Assembly (NCBI GenBank): GCA_029210745.1
Contig: JARGFI010000001.1
Span: 1 to 64,000, forward strand
DNA from: Desulfuromonadales bacterium
GTDB taxonomy: Bacteria > Desulfobacterota > Desulfuromonadia > Desulfuromonadales > JAHYIW01
DNA: 64,000 nucleotides
Direction: 5' to 3'
The first letter of the stretch is position 1. Each line of letters opens with the position of its first letter. The notes under the pieces were generated by a model that saw only the letters and a list, made by a program, of their open reading frames with translations, ran no database searches and was not told the DNA's origin. Position numbers and translations under genes: made by a program. Shown piece after piece: positions 8,696 through 19,116 of the stretch.

Positions 8696-11142
8696 TGCAG
8701 ATCCTCTCCATCACACTCAAGAACATCAAATCCCATCGTGATACAGAACTGACCTTTTCGCCGGGCATCAATGTCCTCTCCGGACCGAACGGAGCTGGCA
8801 AAAGCACCATCTTTGAAGCCATCGGCTACGCCCTGTTTGGCGTTGATGCGCAGAACTTTGTCGGTAACGTTGAGCGCTTCATCTCCATCGGTGCCAAAAG
8901 GGGCGAGATCGTTGTCGTCTTCCTGGTGGCCGAGGATGAGCACTACCGGGTCAGCCGCACCGTCGGGACGCCATCGAAATGGTTGCTCGCCAGGGAGGTC
9001 GGTGGCGAATTCGAAGTTGAAGAGCATAAGGACAGCAAGGAAACCGAGGCACGGCTGAAGGAGCTGCTCGGGCTGAACTCGGGACGTTCTCTGGCGGAAC
9101 AGTTTGAACTGGTCATCGGCCCGTTCCAGCATGAGTTTCTTGGTCCCTTTGTCATCAAGCAGCCGACCAGGCGACGTGACAAGTTTGACGAGATGCTTGG
9201 TATTGATACCTGGCGCAAGACGTTTAACGAGACCAAGGAGTTGGCCAGCGCCATCAAAGCGAAGATCGATATTCTTGAAAGCGCGATCGTCCCGCTGCGG
9301 GAACAGGTCGCCGAGCTTCCGCTGAAAAAAGACAAGCATAAGACGGCACAGGCCGATCTTGAACAGGCTGAGAGCAAGTTGGCTGCCCAACAGCAGCAGC
9401 TCAACGACTTGAGAACACTGCTGCTCGCCGTCGACAAACGTGAAAAAGACCTCAAGGCGCTGGAACAGGAGATCGAGACATTCAGGGAGCGGCTTCGTAA
9501 TGGCAGCGAAATGATCGGCAAGCAGAAGCTGCTGGTCGACGAGGCAGAAAAGGCCCACAAAATCATTGAAGCAGCTACGCCTGGAAAAAAGGCGTATGAA
9601 CAGGCCGAACTCCGCCTGAGCGAATTGCGCGAGCAGGTCAAAGTTCAGCGTCAGTTTGAGCAAGAGGCCGCTGAGCTCAAAAATCGGGTCGGGAAACTCG
9701 AAGAACGCTTCAAGGTCGAGACCCGATCGATTGAGAAAATCCGCGCGGAGCTCATTTTGGAAGAAAAAGCTCTGGATGAAGGGCATACCACTTTAGCGCT
9801 GGATAATGAACAAAAGGTCCTGGCTGATCGCCTGCCGGACATCCGCAAAAAACTTGAAGGAATACGCACGCAGCTTGGCCAGCTCGAAGGGCGTCGGGCG
9901 GGGTTGGCGGAGGGGAGTGAAAAGCTTGGCGAGGGGGCCTGTCCGTTTTTTCAGGAGCCTTGCCTTAATATCGCCGAAAGACCACCGGGCGATGTTTTTT
10001 TGACCAAATTTGCTGAACTGGATCAGGAGCGTCTACGTTTTCAGGGCGTAGTTGAGAAGCTCGAACAGGAAGAGAGCGCTGCAAGCAAGGCCAGCGATCA
10101 GGTCAAGGAGGTCACCGTCAAGCGCGCGGGACTGGAAGCACAGTTGGCAAGCCTGGCTGACCGCCGCAAGACGAACGAGAATAGCGCCGAAAAATTGGCT
10201 GAGCTGCACAAGGAACAAGAGATACTCAGGCTTGAACTGGCTGAAAAACAGAAGGTGCTGGAAAGTTACAGCCGCTTGCAATCCAACATCGAAATGGCTG
10301 AGCAGGAGAAGCAACAGCACCAGAGTGCTCGTGATCGTTTCGTTGCCAATCAGCAGCAGGCGACCGAATTGGATCAGCGTCGGGCTGACCTGGAAAAATT
10401 TACGAAGCACCTCAAACAGTTGCAGGACGATTTGGTTGTCAGGGAGGAAGCTGTTAGTCATGCGGCGAAGGCGTATGACGCTGCTGAACATGAGCAACTG
10501 CGCCAGCGGAAGGATGCTCTCTGGGGGGAGGTCAGCGCGCTCGGCCAGAAGGCCAAAAGTTTGGCCGACGATGTTTCCCGATTGTCTGCCGAGGTCGATA
10601 AGCTCAAACAGCTGGAAAAAAGTATTGCCGCCAAAAAAGAGCTGATCAAGTCATATAAGGAAAAGGAGGAGTTGGTCAAGTTCCTGCGCAACCGGGTCTT
10701 TCGCAACGTCTCGACCTACCTCTCCGAGCGTTTCCGTGAAGAGATCAGCCAACGCGCCAACCGCATCTATCGAATCATTGCCGAGGTCGACGAGGAACTG
10801 GCTTGGGGGGAGAACTACCGGATCATCTTAAGCGACATGGTCGACGGCGAGCTGCGCGAACGCTATGACGATCAACTCTCCGGCGGGCAGACGATGAGCG
10901 CGGTGGTTGCTCTGCGGCTGGCGATGTTGCAGACGATCGGTGCCCGGATCGCCTTTTTCGACGAACCGACCTCGAACCTTGATGCCGCGCGGCGTGAGAA
11001 CCTGGCTCAGGCATTTCGAGCGATCGATGTCGGTCAGGAAGAGGTCACCGAACATTGGTACGATCAACTCTTTTTAATCAGTCATGATGTGGCGTTTACC
11101 GAGGTCACGGATCAGATCATCCAGATTGGTGAGCAGTATTGA
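8692..11142 (+). CDS. Rad50/SbcC-like SMC-family ATPase
   Basis: Walker A GPNGAGKST, long coiled coil, LSGGQTMSAVVALRLAM signature, FFDEPTSNLDAARR Walker B; follows the Mre11-like gene. Confidence 0.88.
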   Translation: MMQILSITLKNIKSHRDTELTFSPGINVLSGPNGAGKSTIFEAIGYALFGVDAQNFVGNVERFISIGAKRGEIVVVFLVAEDEHYRVSRTVGTPSKWLLAREVGGEFEVEEHKDSKETEARLKELLGLNSGRSLAEQFELVIGPFQHEFLGPFVIKQPTRRRDKFDEMLGIDTWRKTFNETKELASAIKAKIDILESAIVPLREQVAELPLKKDKHKTAQADLEQAESKLAAQQQQLNDLRTLLLAVDKREKDLKALEQEIETFRERLRNGSEMIGKQKLLVDEAEKAHKIIEAATPGKKAYEQAELRLSELREQVKVQRQFEQEAAELKNRVGKLEERFKVETRSIEKIRAELILEEKALDEGHTTLALDNEQKVLADRLPDIRKKLEGIRTQLGQLEGRRAGLAEGSEKLGEGACPFFQEPCLNIAERPPGDVFLTKFAELDQERLRFQGVVEKLEQEESAASKASDQVKEVTVKRAGLEAQLASLADRRKTNENSAEKLAELHKEQEILRLELAEKQKVLESYSRLQSNIEMAEQEKQQHQSARDRFVANQQQATELDQRRADLEKFTKHLKQLQDDLVVREEAVSHAAKAYDAAEHEQLRQRKDALWGEVSALGQKAKSLADDVSRLSAEVDKLKQLEKSIAAKKELIKSYKEKEELVKFLRNRVFRNVSTYLSERFREEISQRANRIYRIIAEVDEELAWGENYRIILSDMVDGELRERYDDQLSGGQTMSAVVALRLAMLQTIGARIAFFDEPTSNLDAARRENLAQAFRAIDVGQEEVTEHWYDQLFLISHDVAFTEVTDQIIQIGEQY

Positions 11143-11268
11143 ATTGTCTGTTGATGTAGCCGGAAAACTTGCAACTCATCTTCATCAGAGTAAAAGGTGG
11201 CAGCAGATTTAAAAACCGGTTAGAATAATCGCTGTCTGAACATAAACCCTTAAAAATCAAATGAGTAT

Positions 11269-12498
11269 ATGTGCGCATTCGCTAACCTATTTCTGACTTT
11301 GTTCCTCTTTGACGGTGTCGTATCGCTGCTCGATGAGCTGATCATCCTGCTCTTCAGCACGTCGCTGCTGACCCTGCTACGCCAACCGCTGGCATTGCTG
11401 GTTACCGTGTTGGTTATCCCGCTGTTTATTGGTCTGGCAATCAATCAGCGTCTGCCAAAGAGGATTTTTTTACCGCAAATTGCCTTTATCATCTGGTCCT
11501 TTGCCAGTCTCTGGCCGCTTCCGGCAATCATCGGCTCTCAGCCAACCGCGTTGCTGGCAGCAGCAGCGCAGGTGCTGCTCGGGATGTTGCCGTTGGTCAT
11601 GGTGCGCCGACGGTTGCGGCGTCGCTGGGAACTGCGCCGGGAGCTGTTTGCGCGCCCCACCTTTAATCGCCGTTATTTCATCAAGTTTACCGCGACCAGC
11701 CTGATCTCGGTGCCGTTTGTGCTGTTGCTGACCGGATGGTTGATGGCCTGTTATCTGGTTTATCACCAGTCAGGCGGTTTTGTGCGGCTGGCCACTGATG
11801 GTCTGTATATGGTTGAGCGAGACTATGTCCGTGAGGGGAAAACGATTCGGCTGAGCAGTATGATTCACGTTGGTGATCGGGCTTTTTACGATGAGATGGC
11901 AAGAGCAAAAGGTGCCGGACGCACGGTCATCCTGGTCGAAGGGGTAACGGATCGCGATGGACGCCTGGTTCATGCCTTCAACTATATGGGGCTGGCGGGA
12001 GTGCTTGGGCTGAGTTCGCAGGAAAGTATGGCCATGGATGGCCGCTTGCTCACTGCCGGTGAATTTGATACTCCTGAGTTTGTCGCGGCGGGGCAGAATC
12101 GTCCGGATATTATTATTGCCGACCTTGATATCAGCGATTTTAATGTTGTGACCATCAATTTTTTCAATACGCTGGGGATTCATCTGCGTGACGGTGAGTC
12201 GTTTATCGACGGTTTTAAATCGTTTTTACTCTGGTCTAATGAAAATATGACCCCTGCAATGAATGCGACGATCACTGCGGATATCATTGATAAACGCAAC
12301 GCTGCGGTCGATGCCTGGCTGTCGAAAGTACTCGGTTACTATGACACGGTATTGATTCCGTGGGGCGCACTGCATATGGCGGGGATCGAGCAGGCTGTCA
12401 TCAGGCGCGGATTTCAGCCGATCACCAGTGAGGAACGACTCAGTATCGATTTTAGCACATTGCCATACAGAGCATTTTTCGATGCATTACAACAGTGA
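11269..12498 (+). CDS. TraB/TIKI-like family protein with N-terminal membrane segments
   Basis: IRLSSMIHVGDRAFYDEM...VILVEGVTD...IIIADLDISDF...VLIPWGALHMAGIEQAVIRRGF resembles the TraB/PrgY/TIKI fold. Confidence 0.55.
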   Translation: MCAFANLFLTLFLFDGVVSLLDELIILLFSTSLLTLLRQPLALLVTVLVIPLFIGLAINQRLPKRIFLPQIAFIIWSFASLWPLPAIIGSQPTALLAAAAQVLLGMLPLVMVRRRLRRRWELRRELFARPTFNRRYFIKFTATSLISVPFVLLLTGWLMACYLVYHQSGGFVRLATDGLYMVERDYVREGKTIRLSSMIHVGDRAFYDEMARAKGAGRTVILVEGVTDRDGRLVHAFNYMGLAGVLGLSSQESMAMDGRLLTAGEFDTPEFVAAGQNRPDIIIADLDISDFNVVTINFFNTLGIHLRDGESFIDGFKSFLLWSNENMTPAMNATITADIIDKRNAAVDAWLSKVLGYYDTVLIPWGALHMAGIEQAVIRRGFQPITSEERLSIDFSTLPYRAFFDALQQ

Positions 12499-12550
12499 TT
12501 TTCCGCTAATCTTCCAAATGGCTTGATGGTCAACGGTGCCGCTTTTCGCG

Positions 12551-14137
12551 TTACCGATATTGACCTTCCAGGATGGCGCAAAGTGCCTGTCCGACCAGTT
12601 TCTCGTTATCATCATTCGTTTCAATTTCTACCGGGTTTTCTGCCGGGCTTATTGGCTCAAAATGTTCACGTTGTTGCCGGTAGAGTTCCGGGCGACCATC
12701 GGAGATGTCGGTTCCCGCGCGATGCCGTGCAGCAAGGCGTTGCAACGCCACTTTCGAACGACAATGCAGGTGCAACAAATGACATGGCAACCGATGACGT
12801 CGGGCTTCGTCCCGGAATGCGTCGCGCTCGGCCCGGCGCGAAAATGACGCATCAACAATGACTGTTTGCCCCTTTGCCAAAGCGGTACCTGCCAGTTCAC
12901 GCATGTGTCGGTAGGTCAGTTCACTGATTGAATCTGAATAGATACCGGCACCGAAAGCGGATTTATTTGTATCACGAGAATTGACGACCAGCCCTTTGCG
13001 AATCTGGTCAGAGCGGAGCAACAGCGCTCTTGATGAGCGGGTCAGTGACCGGGCAAGGGTGCTCTTGCCAACGCCCATCAGGCCGCTGACCAGCACCAGA
13101 GACGGCTGACACATATCCCCCAGAGCAAGATTAAAGTAACGTCGCGCGCGTTGACTGGCGCGGTTGCGGACAGCGTCCGGGACATCACGGTCCGCGCTCA
13201 GAAACGATTCGACCTTGCCGCGCACCCAGGCGCGATAGACCCGATAGAAGCGCAGCAGCTCAGCGGTGAGCTCCATGGTGACCTTGTGTTGATAGGCTGC
13301 AAGCAGCGCGTTGGCCAGATCGGCCCGGTCGCGGTACTCCAGATCCATGATTAAAAAGGCCAGTTCATCGGCAATGTCAATCTGTCGGAAGCGCAGGTTG
13401 AACTCAATGCAGTCGTAGATTTGAATCGGATCGGTCAGACAGATATGCTCCGCATGAAGGTCGCCGTGCAGCTCGCGAATGAAGCCGGATTGCTCACGCT
13501 GTCGTAAAACTCGGCGGTGATGGCGATAGAAATTTGCCAGCCAGAAGCGCAGACACCTGATGCCGCAGGCGGGCAATGTGGTCCCCAGGTATGGCCGGGT
13601 CTGGGTGATATTCTCACGCCAGTTACCCCTCATCGTGCTGCAAAAAACCGGTGCTGGCGGATGGACCGGTGGTGCGGCTTGATGAAAGTCGACCAGCTGC
13701 CCTGCCAGGCGCACCATCTCCGCTGCGAGGTGCGGTGCATCGTTCTCAATCAGATCATCGAGCATCCGTTCACGGGGGAGACGTTTCATCATTACCGCAT
13801 ACTCAACGACCTCTCCGGCACCGTTGATCGTGTAGTGTCCGTCAGCGCAGTTAATGGTCACGACAGTCAGATAGGTGTCAGGCGCGTAACGGCTGTTGAG
13901 CCGCAGCTCTTCCTTGCAATAATGATGGCGCTGATCGAGGGTCGTGAAATCCAGAAAGCCGAGATCAAGCGATTTTTTGAGCTTGTAAACGTACTGGTCA
14001 GTCAGATAGAGCCGTGAAATATGTGTTTCCTGAAACTCGACATGCGTGGTGGGGTGAGGGTAGGTGCGCGGTGTCAGTAACGCCTGGTGAAGTGCTGTCG
14101 TGGTCATCGGCGGCTCCGTTGCTCTGCTGTTCTCCAA
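12551..14137 (-). CDS. Bifunctional aminoglycoside-phosphotransferase-like / AAA_33 nucleotide kinase-like protein
   Basis: N-terminal APH-like HGDLHAEHICLTD plus C-terminal P-loop LVSGLMGVGKSTLARSL. Confidence 0.8.
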   Translation of the reverse strand: MENSRATEPPMTTTALHQALLTPRTYPHPTTHVEFQETHISRLYLTDQYVYKLKKSLDLGFLDFTTLDQRHHYCKEELRLNSRYAPDTYLTVVTINCADGHYTINGAGEVVEYAVMMKRLPRERMLDDLIENDAPHLAAEMVRLAGQLVDFHQAAPPVHPPAPVFCSTMRGNWRENITQTRPYLGTTLPACGIRCLRFWLANFYRHHRRVLRQREQSGFIRELHGDLHAEHICLTDPIQIYDCIEFNLRFRQIDIADELAFLIMDLEYRDRADLANALLAAYQHKVTMELTAELLRFYRVYRAWVRGKVESFLSADRDVPDAVRNRASQRARRYFNLALGDMCQPSLVLVSGLMGVGKSTLARSLTRSSRALLLRSDQIRKGLVVNSRDTNKSAFGAGIYSDSISELTYRHMRELAGTALAKGQTVIVDASFSRRAERDAFRDEARRHRLPCHLLHLHCRSKVALQRLAARHRAGTDISDGRPELYRQQREHFEPISPAENPVEIETNDDNEKLVGQALCAILEGQYR

Positions 14138-14270
14138 CCTTTAACAGACGTTTTGCTGCTGTCAAACCGAAGCTGTTTTTCATCTTTGGCTGGCAGGCAG
14201 AAAAGTTGATTGATTTTTGCTGCTGAACCTGTAGTCTTGGAGAAATTATGATTAGCGAAAGGCCTTTGTA

Positions 14271-16049
14271 ATGCGAAAATTGAGGAAAATAGTGTTGCTT
14301 TGTTTAGCTGCTTTAAGTGCGGTGGTGTTCGGAAGTCTCCTGCTTGTTTATCTGTTGATTACTCCCGAGCGGGTTCGCGAGACGCTTGTACCGCTGGCGG
14401 AGAATGAGCTTGGACGTGAGGTCAGCCTCGGTGAGATCGATATCAGCCTCTGGTCGGGAATCCGTCTGCGTGAGCTGAAAGTGGCTGAAGCGGACGGTAA
14501 AAACACATTTCTCTCGATTGATGAGCTGGTTTTACGTTACCGCTTCTGGCCCCTGTTGCGGTTACGGGTCGTGGTCGATGAAGCACGTTTATCCGGTGCG
14601 CGTGTGTCGCTGATCAAGCTGCCTGATGGGGCGTTCAACTTTTCAAGTTTGGTAAAATCGTCTGCTGAAGGCACCGCGCCAAAAGAGGAAAAGCTGCCGG
14701 GGCAGGGCACTGATTCGAGCGACAACTCGTTTGATTTGCAGATTGCAACGATTGCTCTGAACAACTGCGCACTCAACTACGAAGATCGTTCCACGGGGGT
14801 TGCTCAGGCACCGTTGAAAGTTGATCAATTTAATTTACTGATTCATGATTTTTCCTTGACGGAAGCATTCAATTTCAAAGCAGATACGAAGGTCAATGGT
14901 GAATCTGTCGCCGTCCAGGGGGAGATGTCGTTGAAGAAGCCTGGCATCAGTATGTCATCGTTATTGCAGGTTCGTGACCAGCAAGTTGATTTAACGCTGA
15001 AGATTCACGATCTACAGTCGCAACCGTTGCAGGTTGATTGGCAGGCATCCGCCGCAACGCTTGATCTTGACCGTTTATTGCAATCTGCAGCCACCACCTC
15101 AAACGAAACACCATCGCAACGCGCTACTGCAACGGCAGTCCCGGCCGCTGAAGAGATTGGACCGTTTGATCTGCCGCTGCGGATGCAGGGTAAAGTCAAA
15201 ATCAGCAAAATCCAGCGACAGCAAATAGTGATGACCGATTTTGTCAGCAAAGTGAATTTGATTAACAATGTTTTTACCCTTGAAACGTTGACTGCACGAG
15301 TTGCAGAAGGAGGTGTGTCTGCTCAAGCGTCGATTGATCTTGGGCGCAAGGGGCTGGCATACACGCCCTCATTCACTGTTGACAAGGTCCAGGCGGCGTC
15401 TTTTGTCACCATGTTTTATCCCGCTTTGACCGGCATGGTGAATGGTTCGCTATCGCTTTCAGCGCAGCTCTTTGCGACCGGAACGCAACTTGATACGATG
15501 AAAAAGACCCTTTCAGGGGACGGCAAGTTTGCCTTGAACGATGGTCAATTAACCGGGACGGCACTGATTAACGGATTGGCCGAAATGATTGGTGAAGAGC
15601 GACTCAAAACGCTGGAGTGCGATGATTTCTCCGGCAATTTCAAGATTGATAACGGCAAAGTGAACATTACCAGCAGTTACCGTGGCAGTGACCTGGAAAT
15701 GACTCCGCTCGGCTCGATCGGACTCGATGAAAGCATCGCCCTTCGTCTCGATACAAGGGTGTCTCCAGCGGTGATGAGCAAGATTGGAAGGAAGAATACC
15801 CTCGGGCGGCTGTTGAGCGATGATCGCGGATGGGGGATCGTCCCCTTGCGAATCAGCGGGACGTTGACCGACCCCAGGTTTAAACTCGACTCAAAAGGAG
15901 CGCGTGAGCAGCTCAAACGTCAGGCGACCGAAAAAATCCTTGAAAAACTTGACGAAAAGCTGGATAAAAAACTTGGTGGGGATGGGGGGCAGGGGAGTGC
16001 CTCTCGTACCCGGATTAAAAACACTTTGAAAGATTTATTTGGCAATTAA
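14271..16049 (+). CDS. AsmA family protein
   Basis: N-terminal TM, ENELGREVSLGEIDISLWSGIRLRELKV; C-terminal AsmA-like repeat LSGDGKFALNDGQLTGTALINGLAEMIG. Confidence 0.75.
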   Translation: MRKLRKIVLLCLAALSAVVFGSLLLVYLLITPERVRETLVPLAENELGREVSLGEIDISLWSGIRLRELKVAEADGKNTFLSIDELVLRYRFWPLLRLRVVVDEARLSGARVSLIKLPDGAFNFSSLVKSSAEGTAPKEEKLPGQGTDSSDNSFDLQIATIALNNCALNYEDRSTGVAQAPLKVDQFNLLIHDFSLTEAFNFKADTKVNGESVAVQGEMSLKKPGISMSSLLQVRDQQVDLTLKIHDLQSQPLQVDWQASAATLDLDRLLQSAATTSNETPSQRATATAVPAAEEIGPFDLPLRMQGKVKISKIQRQQIVMTDFVSKVNLINNVFTLETLTARVAEGGVSAQASIDLGRKGLAYTPSFTVDKVQAASFVTMFYPALTGMVNGSLSLSAQLFATGTQLDTMKKTLSGDGKFALNDGQLTGTALINGLAEMIGEERLKTLECDDFSGNFKIDNGKVNITSSYRGSDLEMTPLGSIGLDESIALRLDTRVSPAVMSKIGRKNTLGRLLSDDRGWGIVPLRISGTLTDPRFKLDSKGAREQLKRQATEKILEKLDEKLDKKLGGDGGQGSASRTRIKNTLKDLFGN

Positions 16050-16091
16050 CTGATGCACTCATGTGCAATCAACGATACGGGAGTCTTGTAT

Positions 16092-16586
16092 ATGTCGGGA
16101 ATTGATCAGTTCAGCGGCTATGAAGTTATTCGCGCCGCAATGGAAGTTGAAAAAAAGGGACGCGATTTTTACCGTGCGATGGTTCAGCGTGCGGGCGATA
16201 CGGTGGCAAAAAATGTTTTTATCCAACTGGCCGATGATGAAATTCAGCACCTCAAGACGCTGAACACGCTGCTGGAAAAATATCAGGACAGCTCTTTTTG
16301 GGAGCAGGAGCCCGAGTTTGTTCCGTATCTGCGTTTGTTTAATGAGGAGGCCACCTTTCCCTCCGTTGACGCACTTGATGAGGCATTGCAAGGGGAACAT
16401 CCCGACCTTGCGGCTATCGACCTGGCTGTAGCGGCGGAAAGAAAGTTTGCCAATTTCTTTACCCGCGTCACCGCGATTGCCAAAACGGCGGAAGGGACCA
16501 AGGCGTTCAAGTGGCTGGCAGAGGAAGAAGAGCGGCATGCGCAGCTGTTGCTGGGACGTCGTTCCTTTCTGCTTCGGGCCTCCTGA
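16092..16586 (+). CDS. Ferritin-like/rubrerythrin-family protein
   Basis: EKKGRDFYRAM...DDEIQHLKTL...AEEEERHAQLL diiron-type ExxH motifs. Confidence 0.75.
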   Translation: MSGIDQFSGYEVIRAAMEVEKKGRDFYRAMVQRAGDTVAKNVFIQLADDEIQHLKTLNTLLEKYQDSSFWEQEPEFVPYLRLFNEEATFPSVDALDEALQGEHPDLAAIDLAVAAERKFANFFTRVTAIAKTAEGTKAFKWLAEEEERHAQLLLGRRSFLLRAS

Positions 16587-16680
16587 TCCTTCGTTAACCT
16601 CGATAAGAGAGATTTTTTGACGTGCAATCTGTCTGCTTTGTGATTAAAATGACATAAACGTCTCGTCGTCGAGGTGGCTT

Positions 16681-17055
16681 ATGTTCGGAATTGAAACCGT
16701 GTTAAATGTCCCGTTTATGATGGGAGTGTTCGCGTTTTTCGTTGTCTGCGTGTCGTTACTCAGGCTATTGAATGATCAGGAATTTTATCGACTCACCTCC
16801 ATGAAACGCTGCTGGGGGCGCAAGCCTGGCATCGTTCTTCATTTTATGACGAATGTGTGCCTGCCCCTGATCTGCGGCGTGGTGTTTTTGACTCAAGGTA
16901 TTGTTGCTTTTGCAGAATACCGGAATGCCCCCCGTTCATCGTTCAGCCGTTCAGTCGAATCTTTCGTTACCATTGAAAGTCAGCGGATCATCATCGCCGC
17001 TGCGGTCATGTCTGTCGATTTTCTTCTCGTGAATGAGTATCACATCGCACCTTGA
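16681..17055 (+). CDS. Small membrane protein, unknown function
   Basis: 124 aa ORF with hydrophobic segments; no recognised family. Confidence 0.45.
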   Translation: MFGIETVLNVPFMMGVFAFFVVCVSLLRLLNDQEFYRLTSMKRCWGRKPGIVLHFMTNVCLPLICGVVFLTQGIVAFAEYRNAPRSSFSRSVESFVTIESQRIIIAAAVMSVDFLLVNEYHIAP

Positions 17056-17128
17056 CAAAATATCTTTGCATTACTATCTTCACGCTGAAATGTTGAAAAT
17101 CATTATTGCTTGAAGGAGAAAATGCAAA

Positions 17129-18967
17129 ATGGCAAAGACCAAAGATCGGGAAACCGGCCGGATTTCCATCCACACTGAAAATATCTTCCCAATTATCAAA
17201 AAGTGGCTCTATAGCGAGAAGGAAATTTTTCTTCGCGAACTCGTGTCCAACGCGGTTGATGCAATCAAAAAGTTGTCTCATATCAACCTGGTTGACGGGT
17301 TGCAGCTCTCTGAAAACTATGCCATCGATATTACCCTCGATAAAGACGCCGGAACGCTGACCATCAGCGATAACGGGGTGGGCATGAATGCCGATGAAAT
17401 CCGCCGTTATATCAACCAGATTGCCTTTTCTTCTGTTGAAGAATATGTCGAAAAATACAGCAAACTTGCCGAGGATAACCAGATTATCGGTCACTTTGGA
17501 CTCGGGTTTTATTCGGCGTTTATGGTTGCTAAAAAAGTAGAGATCCGCTCCCTTTCCTATTTACCTGAATCAGTCGGCGCATATTGGTCGTGTGACGGCT
17601 CGACAAAATATCAGTTGTCCAAAATTGACAAGGCTGAACGCGGCACTGAAATTGTATTATTTCTTGAAGATGACGAAAAAGATTTTCTTGAACCGGTCAA
17701 GGTGCGCGAGGTGCTGGAGCGATATTGCAAATTTCTTCCGGTGCCGATTCGTCTTGCGGGGGAACAGATCAACGACTGTACCCCGCTCTGGAACCAGCCT
17801 TCTACCGAGATTGACGCCGCGACCTACAAAGAATTCTATCGGAAACTTTATCCGTTTTGCGAAGACCCGCTTTTCTGGATTCACTTTAATGTTGACTTCC
17901 CCTTTAACCTGAAGGGGATCCTCTATTTCCCGCGGCTCAATAACGAGTTTGACGTCAGTCGCAGTCATATCAAGCTTTACTGCAACCAGGTCTTCGTTTC
18001 CGACAGCTGCGCGGAGTTGATCCCTGAATTTCTCACCCCGCTTCAGGGGTGTATCGATGCCCCCGATCTGCCGTTGAATGTTTCGCGGAGTTATCTGCAG
18101 AATGATCCTCAGGTGCGTAAAATCCGGGAGGTGATCACCAGCCGCGTCGCGACAAAAATCGTTGAACTGGCCAAGAGCGAGATGTCCGTTTTCGGACCGA
18201 TCTGGGATGACATCCACCCCTTTGTCAAGTTCGGCATGATGCGCGATGACAAGTTCAGCGACAAGGTGAAGGATCATATCGTTTACCGCACGACCGCAAC
18301 AGAGCGCTATACGACACTCCCAGCCTATCTCGAACGAGCGGCGGAATCGCACCAGGACAAGGTTTATTACGCCACCGATGAGACCGCGCAGGCGTCGTAC
18401 TTGCGCTTGTTTTCCGGTCAGGGGATTGAGGTGTTGTTACTCGACGCGATGATCGACAATCATTTTATCCAGTTTCTCGAAATGAAAAACAGCGGGGTGA
18501 GCTTTCTGCGGGTCGATTCCGAGTTGGCGGAAACGCTGGTCGGAAAACAGCCCGCAGACGACATCGCAACGTCCCCGTCCGGTGCAACGCGTTCCGAGCA
18601 GGCCTTGAAGGTTTTTCGCGACTGTCTTCCGACCGATCTGGACATCAAGGGGGAAACCCTGAACGACGCGTCGATTCCGGCTCTGTTGATGCAGTCGGAG
18701 CAGAAGCGCAGATTGAGTGAAATGACGCGGATGATGGGGAACAAGGAGGGACTTCCTGCTGAACATCAATTGCTGGTCAATCACGCCAACCCGATCGTGC
18801 GTAAAATTGCAGAATTGAATGAAAGCGGGCGCAGGTCCGATGCTGAAATGTTGGTTGCACATGTGTATGATCTCGCCCAGCTGGCCGCCGGGGGGTTCGA
18901 TAAGGAGCGCATGGAACAGTTTCTGGTGAGAAGCTACCACCTTCTGGAATTGGTTAATCCTGAATGA
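17129..18967 (+). CDS. htpG: Molecular chaperone HtpG (Hsp90)
   Basis: IKKWLYSEKEIFLRELVSNAVDAIKK, ISDNGVGM, IGHFGLGFYSAFMVA. Confidence 0.93.
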   Translation: MAKTKDRETGRISIHTENIFPIIKKWLYSEKEIFLRELVSNAVDAIKKLSHINLVDGLQLSENYAIDITLDKDAGTLTISDNGVGMNADEIRRYINQIAFSSVEEYVEKYSKLAEDNQIIGHFGLGFYSAFMVAKKVEIRSLSYLPESVGAYWSCDGSTKYQLSKIDKAERGTEIVLFLEDDEKDFLEPVKVREVLERYCKFLPVPIRLAGEQINDCTPLWNQPSTEIDAATYKEFYRKLYPFCEDPLFWIHFNVDFPFNLKGILYFPRLNNEFDVSRSHIKLYCNQVFVSDSCAELIPEFLTPLQGCIDAPDLPLNVSRSYLQNDPQVRKIREVITSRVATKIVELAKSEMSVFGPIWDDIHPFVKFGMMRDDKFSDKVKDHIVYRTTATERYTTLPAYLERAAESHQDKVYYATDETAQASYLRLFSGQGIEVLLLDAMIDNHFIQFLEMKNSGVSFLRVDSELAETLVGKQPADDIATSPSGATRSEQALKVFRDCLPTDLDIKGETLNDASIPALLMQSEQKRRLSEMTRMMGNKEGLPAEHQLLVNHANPIVRKIAELNESGRRSDAEMLVAHVYDLAQLAAGGFDKERMEQFLVRSYHLLELVNPE

Positions 18968-19116
18968 AATAGCCATTTTACCCTTTGAATCTTTCTTCTC
19001 CGACCTGTTTGTACTTGACGGGCCCCTCTTCCACGAGTAGTTTGGGGGTGTTAAGGTATCGTTATTATTGAACTGTTAAATGGTGCCGGGAGATATACTC
19101 CGGAGAGGTTGTCTGT

